This document shows positions 18,583-25,312 of a stretch of DNA of 64,000 nucleotides, piece after piece. The notes beneath the pieces are model-generated. The model ran no database searches. It had not been told where the DNA came from and saw only the letters and a list, made by a program, of their open reading frames with translations. The stretch spans positions 930,001-994,000 of the forward strand of contig NZ_QANL01000001.1 in the NCBI RefSeq assembly GCF_003067705.1. The letters run 5' to 3'. How positions within the stretch are numbered: the first letter of the stretch is position 1; each line of letters opens with the position of its first letter. The position numbers and the translations under genes are program-made. The stretch comes from Planctomonas deserti (GTDB taxonomy: Bacteria > Actinomycetota > Actinomycetes > Actinomycetales > Microbacteriaceae).

Positions 18583-20064
18583 ATGACCGACCAGCCGACG
18601 ACCGGGGACCCGCTCCCGGACGAGCATCCGCGGGCGGAGCGCGCGCCCGAGATCGTCGACGTCGTCGTGGTGGGGGGCGGTGTCGCCGGGCTGGTCGCCG
18701 CGCGGGCCCTCGCCCGGGACGGCAGGAGCGTCGTGCTGCTGGAGGCCGGCGCAGAGGTCGGCGGCACTGTGGCGGCGGCGACGGTCGACGGACTGACGGT
18801 CGACGTCGGCGCGGAGAGCTTCGCGACCCGGCGCGGCACGGTGAGCGCGCTCCTGAACGAGCTCGGGCTCGCGTCGGACGTCGTGCTGCCCGATCCCGCG
18901 GGCGCCTGGGTGCAGCTGCCCGGGCAGGCCATCCCGCTGCCCCGCACGGGGCTGCTCGGCATCCCGGGCGACCCCCGGGACCCGGCGCTGCGCGAGACGC
19001 TCGGCTGGGCGGGCGCGGCGCGGGCGGCCCTCGACCTCGTGCTGCCGGCGTCCGTCGGGGCCAGGGCGTCGTCGCTGGGTGAGCTGGTGCGCGCGCGAAT
19101 GGGCCGGCGGGTGCTCGACCGCCTGGTCGCCCCGGTCGTGGCGGGCGTGCACTCGGCGCATCCGGACGACGTGGACGCGGACGTCGTCGCGCCGGGACTG
19201 CTGGCGGGCGTTGCGACTGAGGGCTCGCTCGCCGCCTCCGTGAGGCGCCTGCGCTCGCTCGCCCCCGCCGGTTCCGCGGTCGCGGGCATCGCCGGCGGCA
19301 TGCACCGCCTGACCGCCGTGCTGAGGGACGACGCCCTGCGGCGGGGCGTGCGCATCCTCACGAACGCGCCGGTGAGCCGGATCGAGCGGCGGCGCGACCT
19401 CGACGGCGCCGTCTCCAGCGACCAGTGGCACGTCGACCTTGGCGACGGCCGGTCCTTCGAACCCGGCCGCGTGCTCGTCGCCGTTCCGGTCGCCGAGCTC
19501 ATCTGCATCTTCGGCGCCGCCATCCCGAGCCGCATCCTGGACGGCTGGCCCGCCGCGTCCTCCGTCGAGCTGGTCACGCTCGTCGTCGACGCGCCCGACG
19601 GCTCCGCCGCCCGGGCCGGCCTCGACGCCGCCCCGCGCGGCACCGGGGTGCTCGTCGCGCCCGGAACCCCGGGCGTGCGCGCGAAGGCACTCACCCACAT
19701 GACCGCGAAGTGGCGGTGGCTGGGCGAGTCGGCGGGCGGGAAGCACGTGATGCGCCTGTCCTACGGGCGGGCGGGCGAGGTCATGCCGCGGCTCTCCGAC
19801 GAGGCGCTGCGTCGGGTGGCGATCGCGGACGCCTCCGCCCTGCTCGGCGTGCCGCTCGACGACGGCCAGGTCACCGGGTTCGCCCGCACGCGATGGACGA
19901 ACACCGTGCCCTTCGCCGCGCGCGGACAGCGGGCGCGAGTGGCCGCGGTCCGGGCCGAGGTGGCGCAGCAGCCGGGGCTCGAGGTGAGCGGCGCCTGGAT
20001 CGCGGGCACCGGCCTCGCTTCGGTCGTGGCGGACGCGGAGGCGGCGGCCGCGCGTCTCGCCTGA
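18583..20064 (+). CDS. hemY: Coproporphyrinogen III oxidase, HemY/CgoX type
   Basis: This FAD-dependent enzyme oxidises coproporphyrinogen III to coproporphyrin III in Gram-positive heme synthesis. The 493-residue protein begins with a 22-residue acidic leader. It then has the FAD dinucleotide motif VVVGGGVAGLVAARALARDG (near residues 28-47), LLEAGAEVGGTVAAA, and the family segment SFATRRGTVSALLNELGL. C-terminal FAD contacts are in VSGAWIAGTGLASVVADAEAAA. It uses O2 and is usually membrane-associated without a transmembrane helix. Identification as CgoX rather than protoporphyrinogen oxidase follows from hemQ and hemH in the same locus. After it the heme order is broken by six unrelated genes. 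Confidence 0.93.
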   Translation: MTDQPTTGDPLPDEHPRAERAPEIVDVVVVGGGVAGLVAARALARDGRSVVLLEAGAEVGGTVAAATVDGLTVDVGAESFATRRGTVSALLNELGLASDVVLPDPAGAWVQLPGQAIPLPRTGLLGIPGDPRDPALRETLGWAGAARAALDLVLPASVGARASSLGELVRARMGRRVLDRLVAPVVAGVHSAHPDDVDADVVAPGLLAGVATEGSLAASVRRLRSLAPAGSAVAGIAGGMHRLTAVLRDDALRRGVRILTNAPVSRIERRRDLDGAVSSDQWHVDLGDGRSFEPGRVLVAVPVAELICIFGAAIPSRILDGWPAASSVELVTLVVDAPDGSAARAGLDAAPRGTGVLVAPGTPGVRAKALTHMTAKWRWLGESAGGKHVMRLSYGRAGEVMPRLSDEALRRVAIADASALLGVPLDDGQVTGFARTRWTNTVPFAARGQRARVAAVRAEVAQQPGLEVSGAWIAGTGLASVVADAEAAAARLA

Positions 20065-20200
20065 CCGCCCGCGATCCCCTGCCGCGCTCCGCCCCGGTCT
20101 CCTGCGAGCCGGAGGCGGGGAAACGCCGCCCGCGTGGGGGCGCCGCTTCGGTCTACGCTGGGGAACTGACGCTTTTTCCCTGGACGGTCGGAGGAAATCC

Positions 20201-20485
20201 ATGACCAAGCTGCTTTTCGTCGCGGGCCTCGGCACCGGCTTCGTACTCGGCTCGCGCGCGGGCCGCGAGAGGTACGAGCAGATCCGCACCACCGCGCAGA
20301 ACGTGTGGCAGAGCCCCGCCGTCCAGCAGGCCGTCGCCGGCCGCATGCCCGACGTGCCCGACCTGATCGGCCGTTCGGTGACCAGCATGATCCGCTCCGT
20401 TTTCTCGACGAAGCAGGGCCGTCGCCGTCGCGCCGCCCGCAAGATGACCCCTGCGACGCCCTCCCCGGCGCCGTCCGACCGGTAA
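20201..20485 (+). CDS. Small YtxH-like envelope protein
   Basis: The protein has 94 residues. A single hydrophobic, glycine-rich segment LLFVAGLGTGFVLGSRAG leads into a basic, amphipathic region (RERYEQIRTTAQNVWQSPAVQQ). The very basic tail is RRRRAARK. This layout is that of YtxH-like small membrane proteins found in many Actinobacteria. GGAGG precedes the ATG at ideal spacing, unlike the leaderless heme genes. It starts a three-gene set with the holin-fold and DUF3618 proteins, a conserved actinobacterial trio thought to be membrane-associated. The function is not known. Confidence 0.75.
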   Translation: MTKLLFVAGLGTGFVLGSRAGRERYEQIRTTAQNVWQSPAVQQAVAGRMPDVPDLIGRSVTSMIRSVFSTKQGRRRRAARKMTPATPSPAPSDR

Positions 20486-20497
20486 CCGGCGGTCCTC

Positions 20498-20920
20498 ATG
20501 GCGACGACAAGCATCCCGTTCAACCCGAAGACCCGCCAGTCGCTGATCGCGCTCGTGCGCGACCTTCCGAGCCTCCTCGTGCGGCTGGCGAAGGCCGAGC
20601 TCCAGCAGTTCATGATCGGCCTCAAGGCCAAGCTCCTCCAGGCCGGCATCGGCATCGCCCTCTTCCTGGTCGCCGCGTTCTTCGCGCTCACCGGCTTCTG
20701 GGTGCTCGTCGTCGCCGCCATCCTCGGCCTCGCCGAGGCGCTGCCCGCCTGGCTCGCGGCGCTCATCGTCGCCGTCGTGTTCCTCGTGGTCGCGGCACTG
20801 CTCGCCCTGATCGGGATCGGCCGGCTCAAGAAGGGCCTGCCCCCGGTACCGAAGGACTCAATCGACAGCGTGAAGGAAGACCTCGACGCCGTGAAGGGAG
20901 TGGGTCGCTATGACCGCTAG
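20498..20920 (+). CDS. Phage-holin-superfamily membrane protein (Actinobacterial, non-phage)
   Basis: The 140-residue protein has two strong membrane segments (about residues 45-70 and 78-107: IGIALFLVAAFFALTGFWVLVVAA and ALIVAVVFLVVAALLALIGIG). They are preceded by an amphipathic region, LIALVRDLPSLLVRLAKAELQQF, and followed by a charged tail. This is the pattern of the putative Actinobacterial Holin-X/holin 3 superfamily. Despite the name there is no phage context. It overlaps the next gene by 11 bases and follows the YtxH-like gene by 12 bases. The role may be in membrane or cell-wall maintenance, but this is inference. Confidence 0.8.
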   Translation: MATTSIPFNPKTRQSLIALVRDLPSLLVRLAKAELQQFMIGLKAKLLQAGIGIALFLVAAFFALTGFWVLVVAAILGLAEALPAWLAALIVAVVFLVVAALLALIGIGRLKKGLPPVPKDSIDSVKEDLDAVKGVGRYDR

Positions 20921-21185
20921 CCCCGTTGAGCCCACCGGACCGCGGGGGGCGAAGGAGCTCCGCGAGGAGATCGAGCGTACCCGGGCCGAGCTCGCCTCGA
21001 CCCTCGACGCCATCGAGGACCGCCTCAACATCGTGGGCCGGGCGCGGGTCGGCTTCGGCCGGGCGCGTCACCGCTTCGTGCGGTTCACCCGGGAGGACCC
21101 GATCCTGCTGGGCATCATCGGTGCGGCCGCCGCCGCGCTGGTGGGCGGCGCCACCTGGGCCGCCGTCGCCGCATCCCGACGCTGA
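20910..21185 (+). CDS. DUF3618 domain protein
   Basis: The protein has 91 residues. Its DUF3618 segment is ELREEIERTRAELASTLDAI plus EDRLN (residues about 13-38), a heptad-like charged helix. A basic linker and one C-terminal membrane segment, LLGIIGAAAAALVGGATWAAVAA, complete it. DUF3618 proteins are small actinobacterial membrane proteins of unknown role, normally next to a holin-superfamily gene as here. The ATG at 20910 lies inside the upstream gene, giving an 11-base overlap, and GGGAGTGGG precedes it as a ribosome site. It ends the trio. A 99-base gap with repeats then precedes the kinase gene. Confidence 0.85.
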   Translation: MTASPVEPTGPRGAKELREEIERTRAELASTLDAIEDRLNIVGRARVGFGRARHRFVRFTREDPILLGIIGAAAAALVGGATWAAVAASRR

Positions 21186-21199
21186 CCGGCGCCACCACC

Positions 21200-21233
21200 C
21201 GATCGACCCGATAGGGGCCGATCGACTCGATAG
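21200..21233. promoter_or_regulatory. Direct repeat upstream of the FGGY operon, candidate operator
   Basis: CGATCGACCCGATAG (21200-21214) and CGATCGACTCGATAG (21219-21233) are 15-base direct repeats with one mismatch, 19 bases apart, close to two helical turns. ATCGACTCGAT inside the second copy is itself palindromic. TAGTGT (21231-21236) could be the -10 box. A regulator bound here would cover the promoter. Confidence 0.5.
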
Positions 21234-21284
21234 TGTCCGGTAGGCCGCGCCCGGCGAGTGTTCCCCTGACCGCGAGGAGGCGGC

Positions 21285-22850
21285 ATGGCCCAGCGGGCCG
21301 TCCTCGCCTTCGGCGTGGACGTGGGGAGCACGAACACGAAGTTCGCGGCCGTGCGCATCGATGAGGGTGCGGTCGTGGAGCTCGCCGCTTCGTCCGCGCC
21401 CACCCCGGCGGATGTGCCCGCTCTCGAAACGCTCCTCGACGTCGGCCTGCGGGCGCTCGTCGCCGCGGTCGGGCGGCCGGACGTCGTCGGCATCGCCTCG
21501 ATGGCGGAATCGGGTGTGGCCCTCGGCGACGACGGGGTGGCGCTGACCCCGATCCTGCGCTGGGACGGCGCGGTGGATCGGGATGCCGTTCGTGACGCGC
21601 TCGACGGCGACGACCCGGCCCTGTTGTATGCCCTGACCGGAATATCGGCATCGTCGAAGGTCCCCCTCGTGCTCTGGGCTCAGCTCCGCCGGTCGCGACC
21701 CGGGCTCCGCATGCGCTCCTGGCTCGGCATGGCCGACCTCGTCGCCTTCGCGCTCTCCGGCCGCGCCGTGACGGATCACACGCTCGCCCTCCGCTCCATG
21801 GCGGTGCGCCGCCCCGCAACCCTGCCGCTCGGGCAGCCGCGTTTCGATGCAGCCCTGCTCGCCCGCGTCGGCCTGACGCCGGCACAGCTGCCCGAGATCG
21901 TGGCCCCCGGAGGCTGGGGTTCGGCCGCGGTCACGGGCGCGGGCGCGCCGGGTGGCCTCCCCGCGGGCATCCCTGTCGTGGTCGCGGGCCACGACCACCT
22001 CGTGGCCGCGTGGGGCTGCGGCGCGCGCGCGGCGGGGGACGTCGTCGACTCGTTCGGCACCTCCGAGGCCCTCGTGCGGCTCGTGCGCGGCCCCGGCATC
22101 CCGGCCGATGCCTTCGCCGAGGGGATGAGCGCGGGCATCGACATCACCGGACGCTTCACGACCCTGCTCTCCGGCTCGGCGAGTGCCGGCCGTGCTGTCG
22201 CCGCCGTCGCGGCACGGCCAGGAGCCCAGCTCGCCGACCTCCGCCGCAGCATCTCCCCGGCGCCGACCGATCCGCGACCCGCGGACGAGATCGTGCTTCC
22301 CTACCTCTTCGGCCGGCAGTCGCCCGCGCCCGATCCCACCGCCCGCGCCCGGATCATCGGCGGCCAGGAGGGATCGCCCGGCGACAGCTCGCGACTGCTG
22401 CCGGGGATCCTCGACGGAGTGGCCCTGCACGCCGCGTGGGCACTGCGGGCCCTCGACGGGGCGACCGAGGGCGACGCACCCGGCCGCGACGCACCCGACC
22501 GCGACGCGCGCGACCAAGGCCCGGGCCGCGATCGACCCGAAAGGGGAACAGCGCGTGATGACATCGTCGTCGCGTGCGGCCCGGACGCCCGCGGGCCGGC
22601 CCTCCTCCTGCGGAAGGCGGCCGCATTCGGCCGAGGCGTGCGGGTGCCGGACGTGGACGAGCCCGTCGCCTGCTCCGCCGCACTCCTCGCCGCCCACCGC
22701 GCGCTCGGCGCGCCTGCGCACGTCCTGCCGCTCGGTCCGTCCGTCCGGGCGACGCCGTCCGCCGAGGCCGCGTACGCGGCGGCGCTCGATCGTTTCATCG
22801 CCGCCGCCTCCACTCGCGCCGGCGCCGGCACACCGGAGAGGACCACATGA
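21285..22850 (+). CDS. FGGY family carbohydrate kinase
   Basis: The 521-residue protein shows the FGGY fold. The N-terminal ATP loop is FGVDVGSTNTKFAAVRID (residues 9-26). The middle has LRWDG and SKVPLVLWAQL. GHDHLVAAWGCGARAAGDVVDSFGTSEAL is the hinge signature of this superfamily. LLPGILDGVALHAAWALRALDG is the C-terminal domain core. These kinases phosphorylate ketoses, polyols or glycerol. It is closest in style to uncharacterised members paired with aldolases. Residues about 395-425 form a low-complexity Asp/Arg/Pro insertion made of imperfect GRDAPDRDA repeats, absent from typical members. It overlaps the aldolase start as ATGA. The substrate is unknown; a ketose whose 1-phosphate is cleaved by the next enzyme is my inference. 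Confidence 0.86.
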   Translation: MAQRAVLAFGVDVGSTNTKFAAVRIDEGAVVELAASSAPTPADVPALETLLDVGLRALVAAVGRPDVVGIASMAESGVALGDDGVALTPILRWDGAVDRDAVRDALDGDDPALLYALTGISASSKVPLVLWAQLRRSRPGLRMRSWLGMADLVAFALSGRAVTDHTLALRSMAVRRPATLPLGQPRFDAALLARVGLTPAQLPEIVAPGGWGSAAVTGAGAPGGLPAGIPVVVAGHDHLVAAWGCGARAAGDVVDSFGTSEALVRLVRGPGIPADAFAEGMSAGIDITGRFTTLLSGSASAGRAVAAVAARPGAQLADLRRSISPAPTDPRPADEIVLPYLFGRQSPAPDPTARARIIGGQEGSPGDSSRLLPGILDGVALHAAWALRALDGATEGDAPGRDAPDRDARDQGPGRDRPERGTARDDIVVACGPDARGPALLLRKAAAFGRGVRVPDVDEPVACSAALLAAHRALGAPAHVLPLGPSVRATPSAEAAYAAALDRFIAAASTRAGAGTPERTT

Positions 22851-23752
22851 CCGCGCATCAGCAGGAGGCGACGCTCGCCTCGATCGCGCTCGACACGGGC
22901 GGCTTCGCCATGGTCGCCATGGATCAGCGTGAGAGCCTTCGGGCCATGTTCGACGCTGCGGGCGCGGGGCGACCGGGCGACGACGTGCTCGTCGAGTTCA
23001 AGCGTGCGGTCGCCCGCGTGCTCGGCCCCGCCGCCTCCGGCTTCCTCATCGACCGGCACTACGCCCTCGACGAGATACGCGCCGACCGGTCCCTGCCCGC
23101 CGGCACGGGCCTCATCCTCGCCGCGGACGCGCTGACCCAGGCCGACGGCGGCCCGGTCGAGGAGACGGACCTCGATTCCGCCGTCGTGGACGGCACCGTT
23201 TCGCTCGACGGGGTCTCCGCGCTCAAGCTGCTCGTCATCTGGCGGCGTGACGACCGGCGGGAGGCCCGGGTCGAGCTCGCCCGGCGGTTCGTGCGGGAGG
23301 CGCGGCGCCTCGGCCGGCTGTCGGTGCTCGAACCCGTCGTGCGCGCGACCCCGCGCGAGCTGGACGATCGAACGTGGGACGCCGAGGAGGCCATCCAGGA
23401 GGCGGCCGATGAACTGTCGGCCGTCGGACAGGACCTCTACAAGGTGCAGGTGCCTCTCGCCGGGGCGGGATCCCCCGCGGAGCAGGCGGCGGCCAGCGTG
23501 GCGCTCGCCGAGCACATCACGGGTCCCTGGGTCGTGCTGTCGCAGGGCGTCGACCGTGATCGATTCGCCGACGCCGTGCAGGCCGCCTGCCGGGCGGGCG
23601 CGAGCGGGTTCCTCGCCGGGCGGGCGCTGTGGAGCGACGTCGTGGGCTCCGAGGATCCCGAGCGGTCGCTCGCCGAGCGCGCCCTGCCCCGCCTCGAGCA
23701 CCTGCGGGCGATCGTCGAGCGGGACGCGCGTCCCTGGGCGGAGGCGCGATGA
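22847..23752 (+). CDS. Class I aldolase, YihT/LacD-like
   Basis: The 301-residue protein closely follows YihT, the 6-deoxy-6-sulfofructose-1-phosphate aldolase. Shared stretches are SGGFAM-like TGGFAMVAMDQRESLRAMFDAAG at the start, FLIDRHY, SALKLLVIWRRDD, VLEPVVRATPRE, DLYKVQVPLAG with the predicted Schiff-base Lys199, and GASGFLAGRALWSDVVG. LacD-type tagatose-1,6-bisphosphate aldolases are the other close relatives. It would split a ketose (bis)phosphate into dihydroxyacetone phosphate and an aldehyde. No sulfoquinovosidase, YihS-like isomerase or sulfolactaldehyde enzyme adjoins, so sulfosugar use is not supported. It overlaps both neighbours by four bases (ATGA), with GGAGAGG ahead of its start. 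Confidence 0.85.
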   Translation: MTAHQQEATLASIALDTGGFAMVAMDQRESLRAMFDAAGAGRPGDDVLVEFKRAVARVLGPAASGFLIDRHYALDEIRADRSLPAGTGLILAADALTQADGGPVEETDLDSAVVDGTVSLDGVSALKLLVIWRRDDRREARVELARRFVREARRLGRLSVLEPVVRATPRELDDRTWDAEEAIQEAADELSAVGQDLYKVQVPLAGAGSPAEQAAASVALAEHITGPWVVLSQGVDRDRFADAVQAACRAGASGFLAGRALWSDVVGSEDPERSLAERALPRLEHLRAIVERDARPWAEAR

Positions 23753-24420
23753 GCGCCGTGCGCGTCGGGATGCTGCACACGGTTCCCCTGCTGGCTGCGG
23801 ACTTCGAGCGGCTGGTGACGGACGCGATGCCCGGCGTCGACGTGGTCCACCGCGCCGACCCGTCACTGCTCGCCCGGGCGCGGGAGGCCGGCGTGACGCC
23901 GGACGTCGAGGCCGACGTCGCCCGTCACCTTGCCGCCCTGCGCGACGCGGGTGCGTCCGCGATCCTCGTCACCTGCTCGTCGATCGGCGGTGCGGTCGAC
24001 CGTGCCGCCACAGGACTCGACCTTCCCGTGCTCCGGGTGGACCGCCCCATGGCGGTCGAGGCCGTCCGCATCGCGTCCACCGGCACCGGCCGGATCGCCG
24101 TGCTCGCGACGCTTTCCGCGACGCTGCAGCCGACCTCGGCGCTGATCGAGAGGGAGGCGGAGCGGGCGGGCGTGCGGGTCACCGTGACGAGCACGGTCGT
24201 CGACGGGGCGTTCGAGGCGCGGTCCCGGGGGCACGACGCCGAGCACGACGCGGCGGTTCGCCGGGCGGCCGAGGCCGCGGCGGGGGAGGGCGGCGTGCTC
24301 GTGCTCGCCCAGGCGTCCATGGCTCGCGCGCTCGCCCGGAACGCGCTCGGCGTGCCGGTGCTCACCTCGCCGAAAAGCGGGGCGGCCGCGCTCGTGTCCG
24401 TGCTCGAGCGGGGCCGGTGA
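23749..24420 (+). CDS. Aspartate/glutamate racemase superfamily protein
   Basis: The 223-residue protein has the two-Cys pattern region ILVTCSSIGGAVD (first catalytic Cys near residue 79) and VRVDRPMAVEAVRI, followed by IAVLATLSATLQPT. The second catalytic position is not a Cys: the segment is GVLVLAQASMARAL, where racemases have Cys. With only one Cys a two-base racemase is doubtful, so hydantoin-racemase-like, isomerase or lyase activity on another substrate is more likely. The ATGA overlap with the aldolase gene ties it to the kinase/aldolase pathway. Its place in that pathway is unknown and is one of the more interesting questions here. Confidence 0.78.
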   Translation: MSAVRVGMLHTVPLLAADFERLVTDAMPGVDVVHRADPSLLARAREAGVTPDVEADVARHLAALRDAGASAILVTCSSIGGAVDRAATGLDLPVLRVDRPMAVEAVRIASTGTGRIAVLATLSATLQPTSALIEREAERAGVRVTVTSTVVDGAFEARSRGHDAEHDAAVRRAAEAAAGEGGVLVLAQASMARALARNALGVPVLTSPKSGAAALVSVLERGR

Positions 24421-24564
24421 GCGCAGACGCTCCGCCACGCGGGCCGCGTGAGGCGCCGATCGAGGTACTCCTGCCGGTGCCCTCGCCGGTGTCGCTGTCG
24501 CTGCCGCTGCCGGAGCCGTTCGGCGCCGTTCGGACACCGTTCAGGCAGTGTGATGCCCGCGGCG

Positions 24565-24570
24565 TACCAT
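24565..24570 (+). promoter_or_regulatory. -10 hexamer for leaderless hemQ
   Basis: TACCAT ends seven bases before the ATG at 24578. This argues for a separate hemQ promoter after the sugar cassette and for the downstream ATG rather than the one at 24569, which overlaps the hexamer. Confidence 0.5.
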
Positions 24571-24577
24571 GGAGCAC

Positions 24578-25312
24578 ATGAGTAACCCGGCTGCCGAGTC
24601 GGCAGCACCCGCATCCGTTGCGCCCGAGTTCCCCACGACCCCCACCGAATATGCACTGTGGGCCGTGCTGCGTCGTGACCCCGCCAACCCGGACGACCTC
24701 GACGGGCACGACGTCCCGAAGGCCGTGCGCGAGCTCGACGACATCATCCGCGCCGTGGAGGCCGAGGGCGTCACCCTGCGCGGAATCTACGACGTCTCCG
24801 GCCTGCGCGCCGACGCCGACGTCATGATCTGGCTGCACGGCGCCACCGCCGACGGGCTGCAGTGGGCGATCCGCGAACTGCGCCGCACCCGCCTGTTCCG
24901 CTCGCTCCTGCCCACCTGGAACGCCATGGGCGTGCACCGCGACGCCGAGTTCAGCGCGAACCACCTGCCGGCGTACATGCGCGGCAAGGAGCCCGCGCAG
25001 TGGCTCACGGTCTACCCCTTCGTGCGGTCCTACGAGTGGTACCTCCTGCCGGAGCAGGAGCGTCGCGACATGCTCATGCGCCACGGCCGCGCGGGCGGCC
25101 AGTTCCGCTCGGTGCTCACGAACACCGTCGCGTCCTTCGCCCTGGGCGACTACGAATGGATCCTCGCTCTCGAGGACGACGAGCTGCTCAACCTGGTCGA
25201 CCTGATGCGCGCCCTGCGCGCGACCGACGCGCGCCTCCACGTGCGCGAGGAGGTGCCGTTCTACACGGGCCGCCGCATCACAACAGCAGAGGTAGTCGAG
25301 GTGCTTCAGTAA
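24578..25312 (+). CDS. hemQ: Coproheme decarboxylase (HemQ/ChdC)
   Basis: HemQ removes two propionates from coproheme with H2O2 to give heme b, the last step of the coproporphyrin-dependent pathway. The 244-residue protein matches the chlorite-dismutase fold. It has TEYALWAVLRRDP near residue 25, RGIYDVSGLRADADVMIWLHG, and AQWLTVYPFVRSYEWYLLP, which holds the conserved Tyr used in decarboxylation. RHGRAGGQFRSVLTNTVASFALGDYEWILALE follows, with the proximal His position in the RHGR segment. Length is typical of actinobacterial members. The start at 24578 was chosen because a -10 hexamer overlaps the alternative ATG at 24569. Its stop overlaps the hemH start by one base (TAATG). Confidence 0.95.
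   Translation: MSNPAAESAAPASVAPEFPTTPTEYALWAVLRRDPANPDDLDGHDVPKAVRELDDIIRAVEAEGVTLRGIYDVSGLRADADVMIWLHGATADGLQWAIRELRRTRLFRSLLPTWNAMGVHRDAEFSANHLPAYMRGKEPAQWLTVYPFVRSYEWYLLPEQERRDMLMRHGRAGGQFRSVLTNTVASFALGDYEWILALEDDELLNLVDLMRALRATDARLHVREEVPFYTGRRITTAEVVEVLQ

Noticed and set aside
20498-20920. Prophage remnant suggested by the holin-superfamily gene
   Set aside because: No other phage gene, integrase or attachment site is present. This family is a normal chromosomal one in Actinobacteria.
22847-23752. Sulfoquinovose breakdown locus based on the YihT-like aldolase
   Set aside because: No sulfoquinovosidase, isomerase, PfkB-type kinase or sulfolactaldehyde enzyme is nearby, so the aldolase similarity alone is insufficient.
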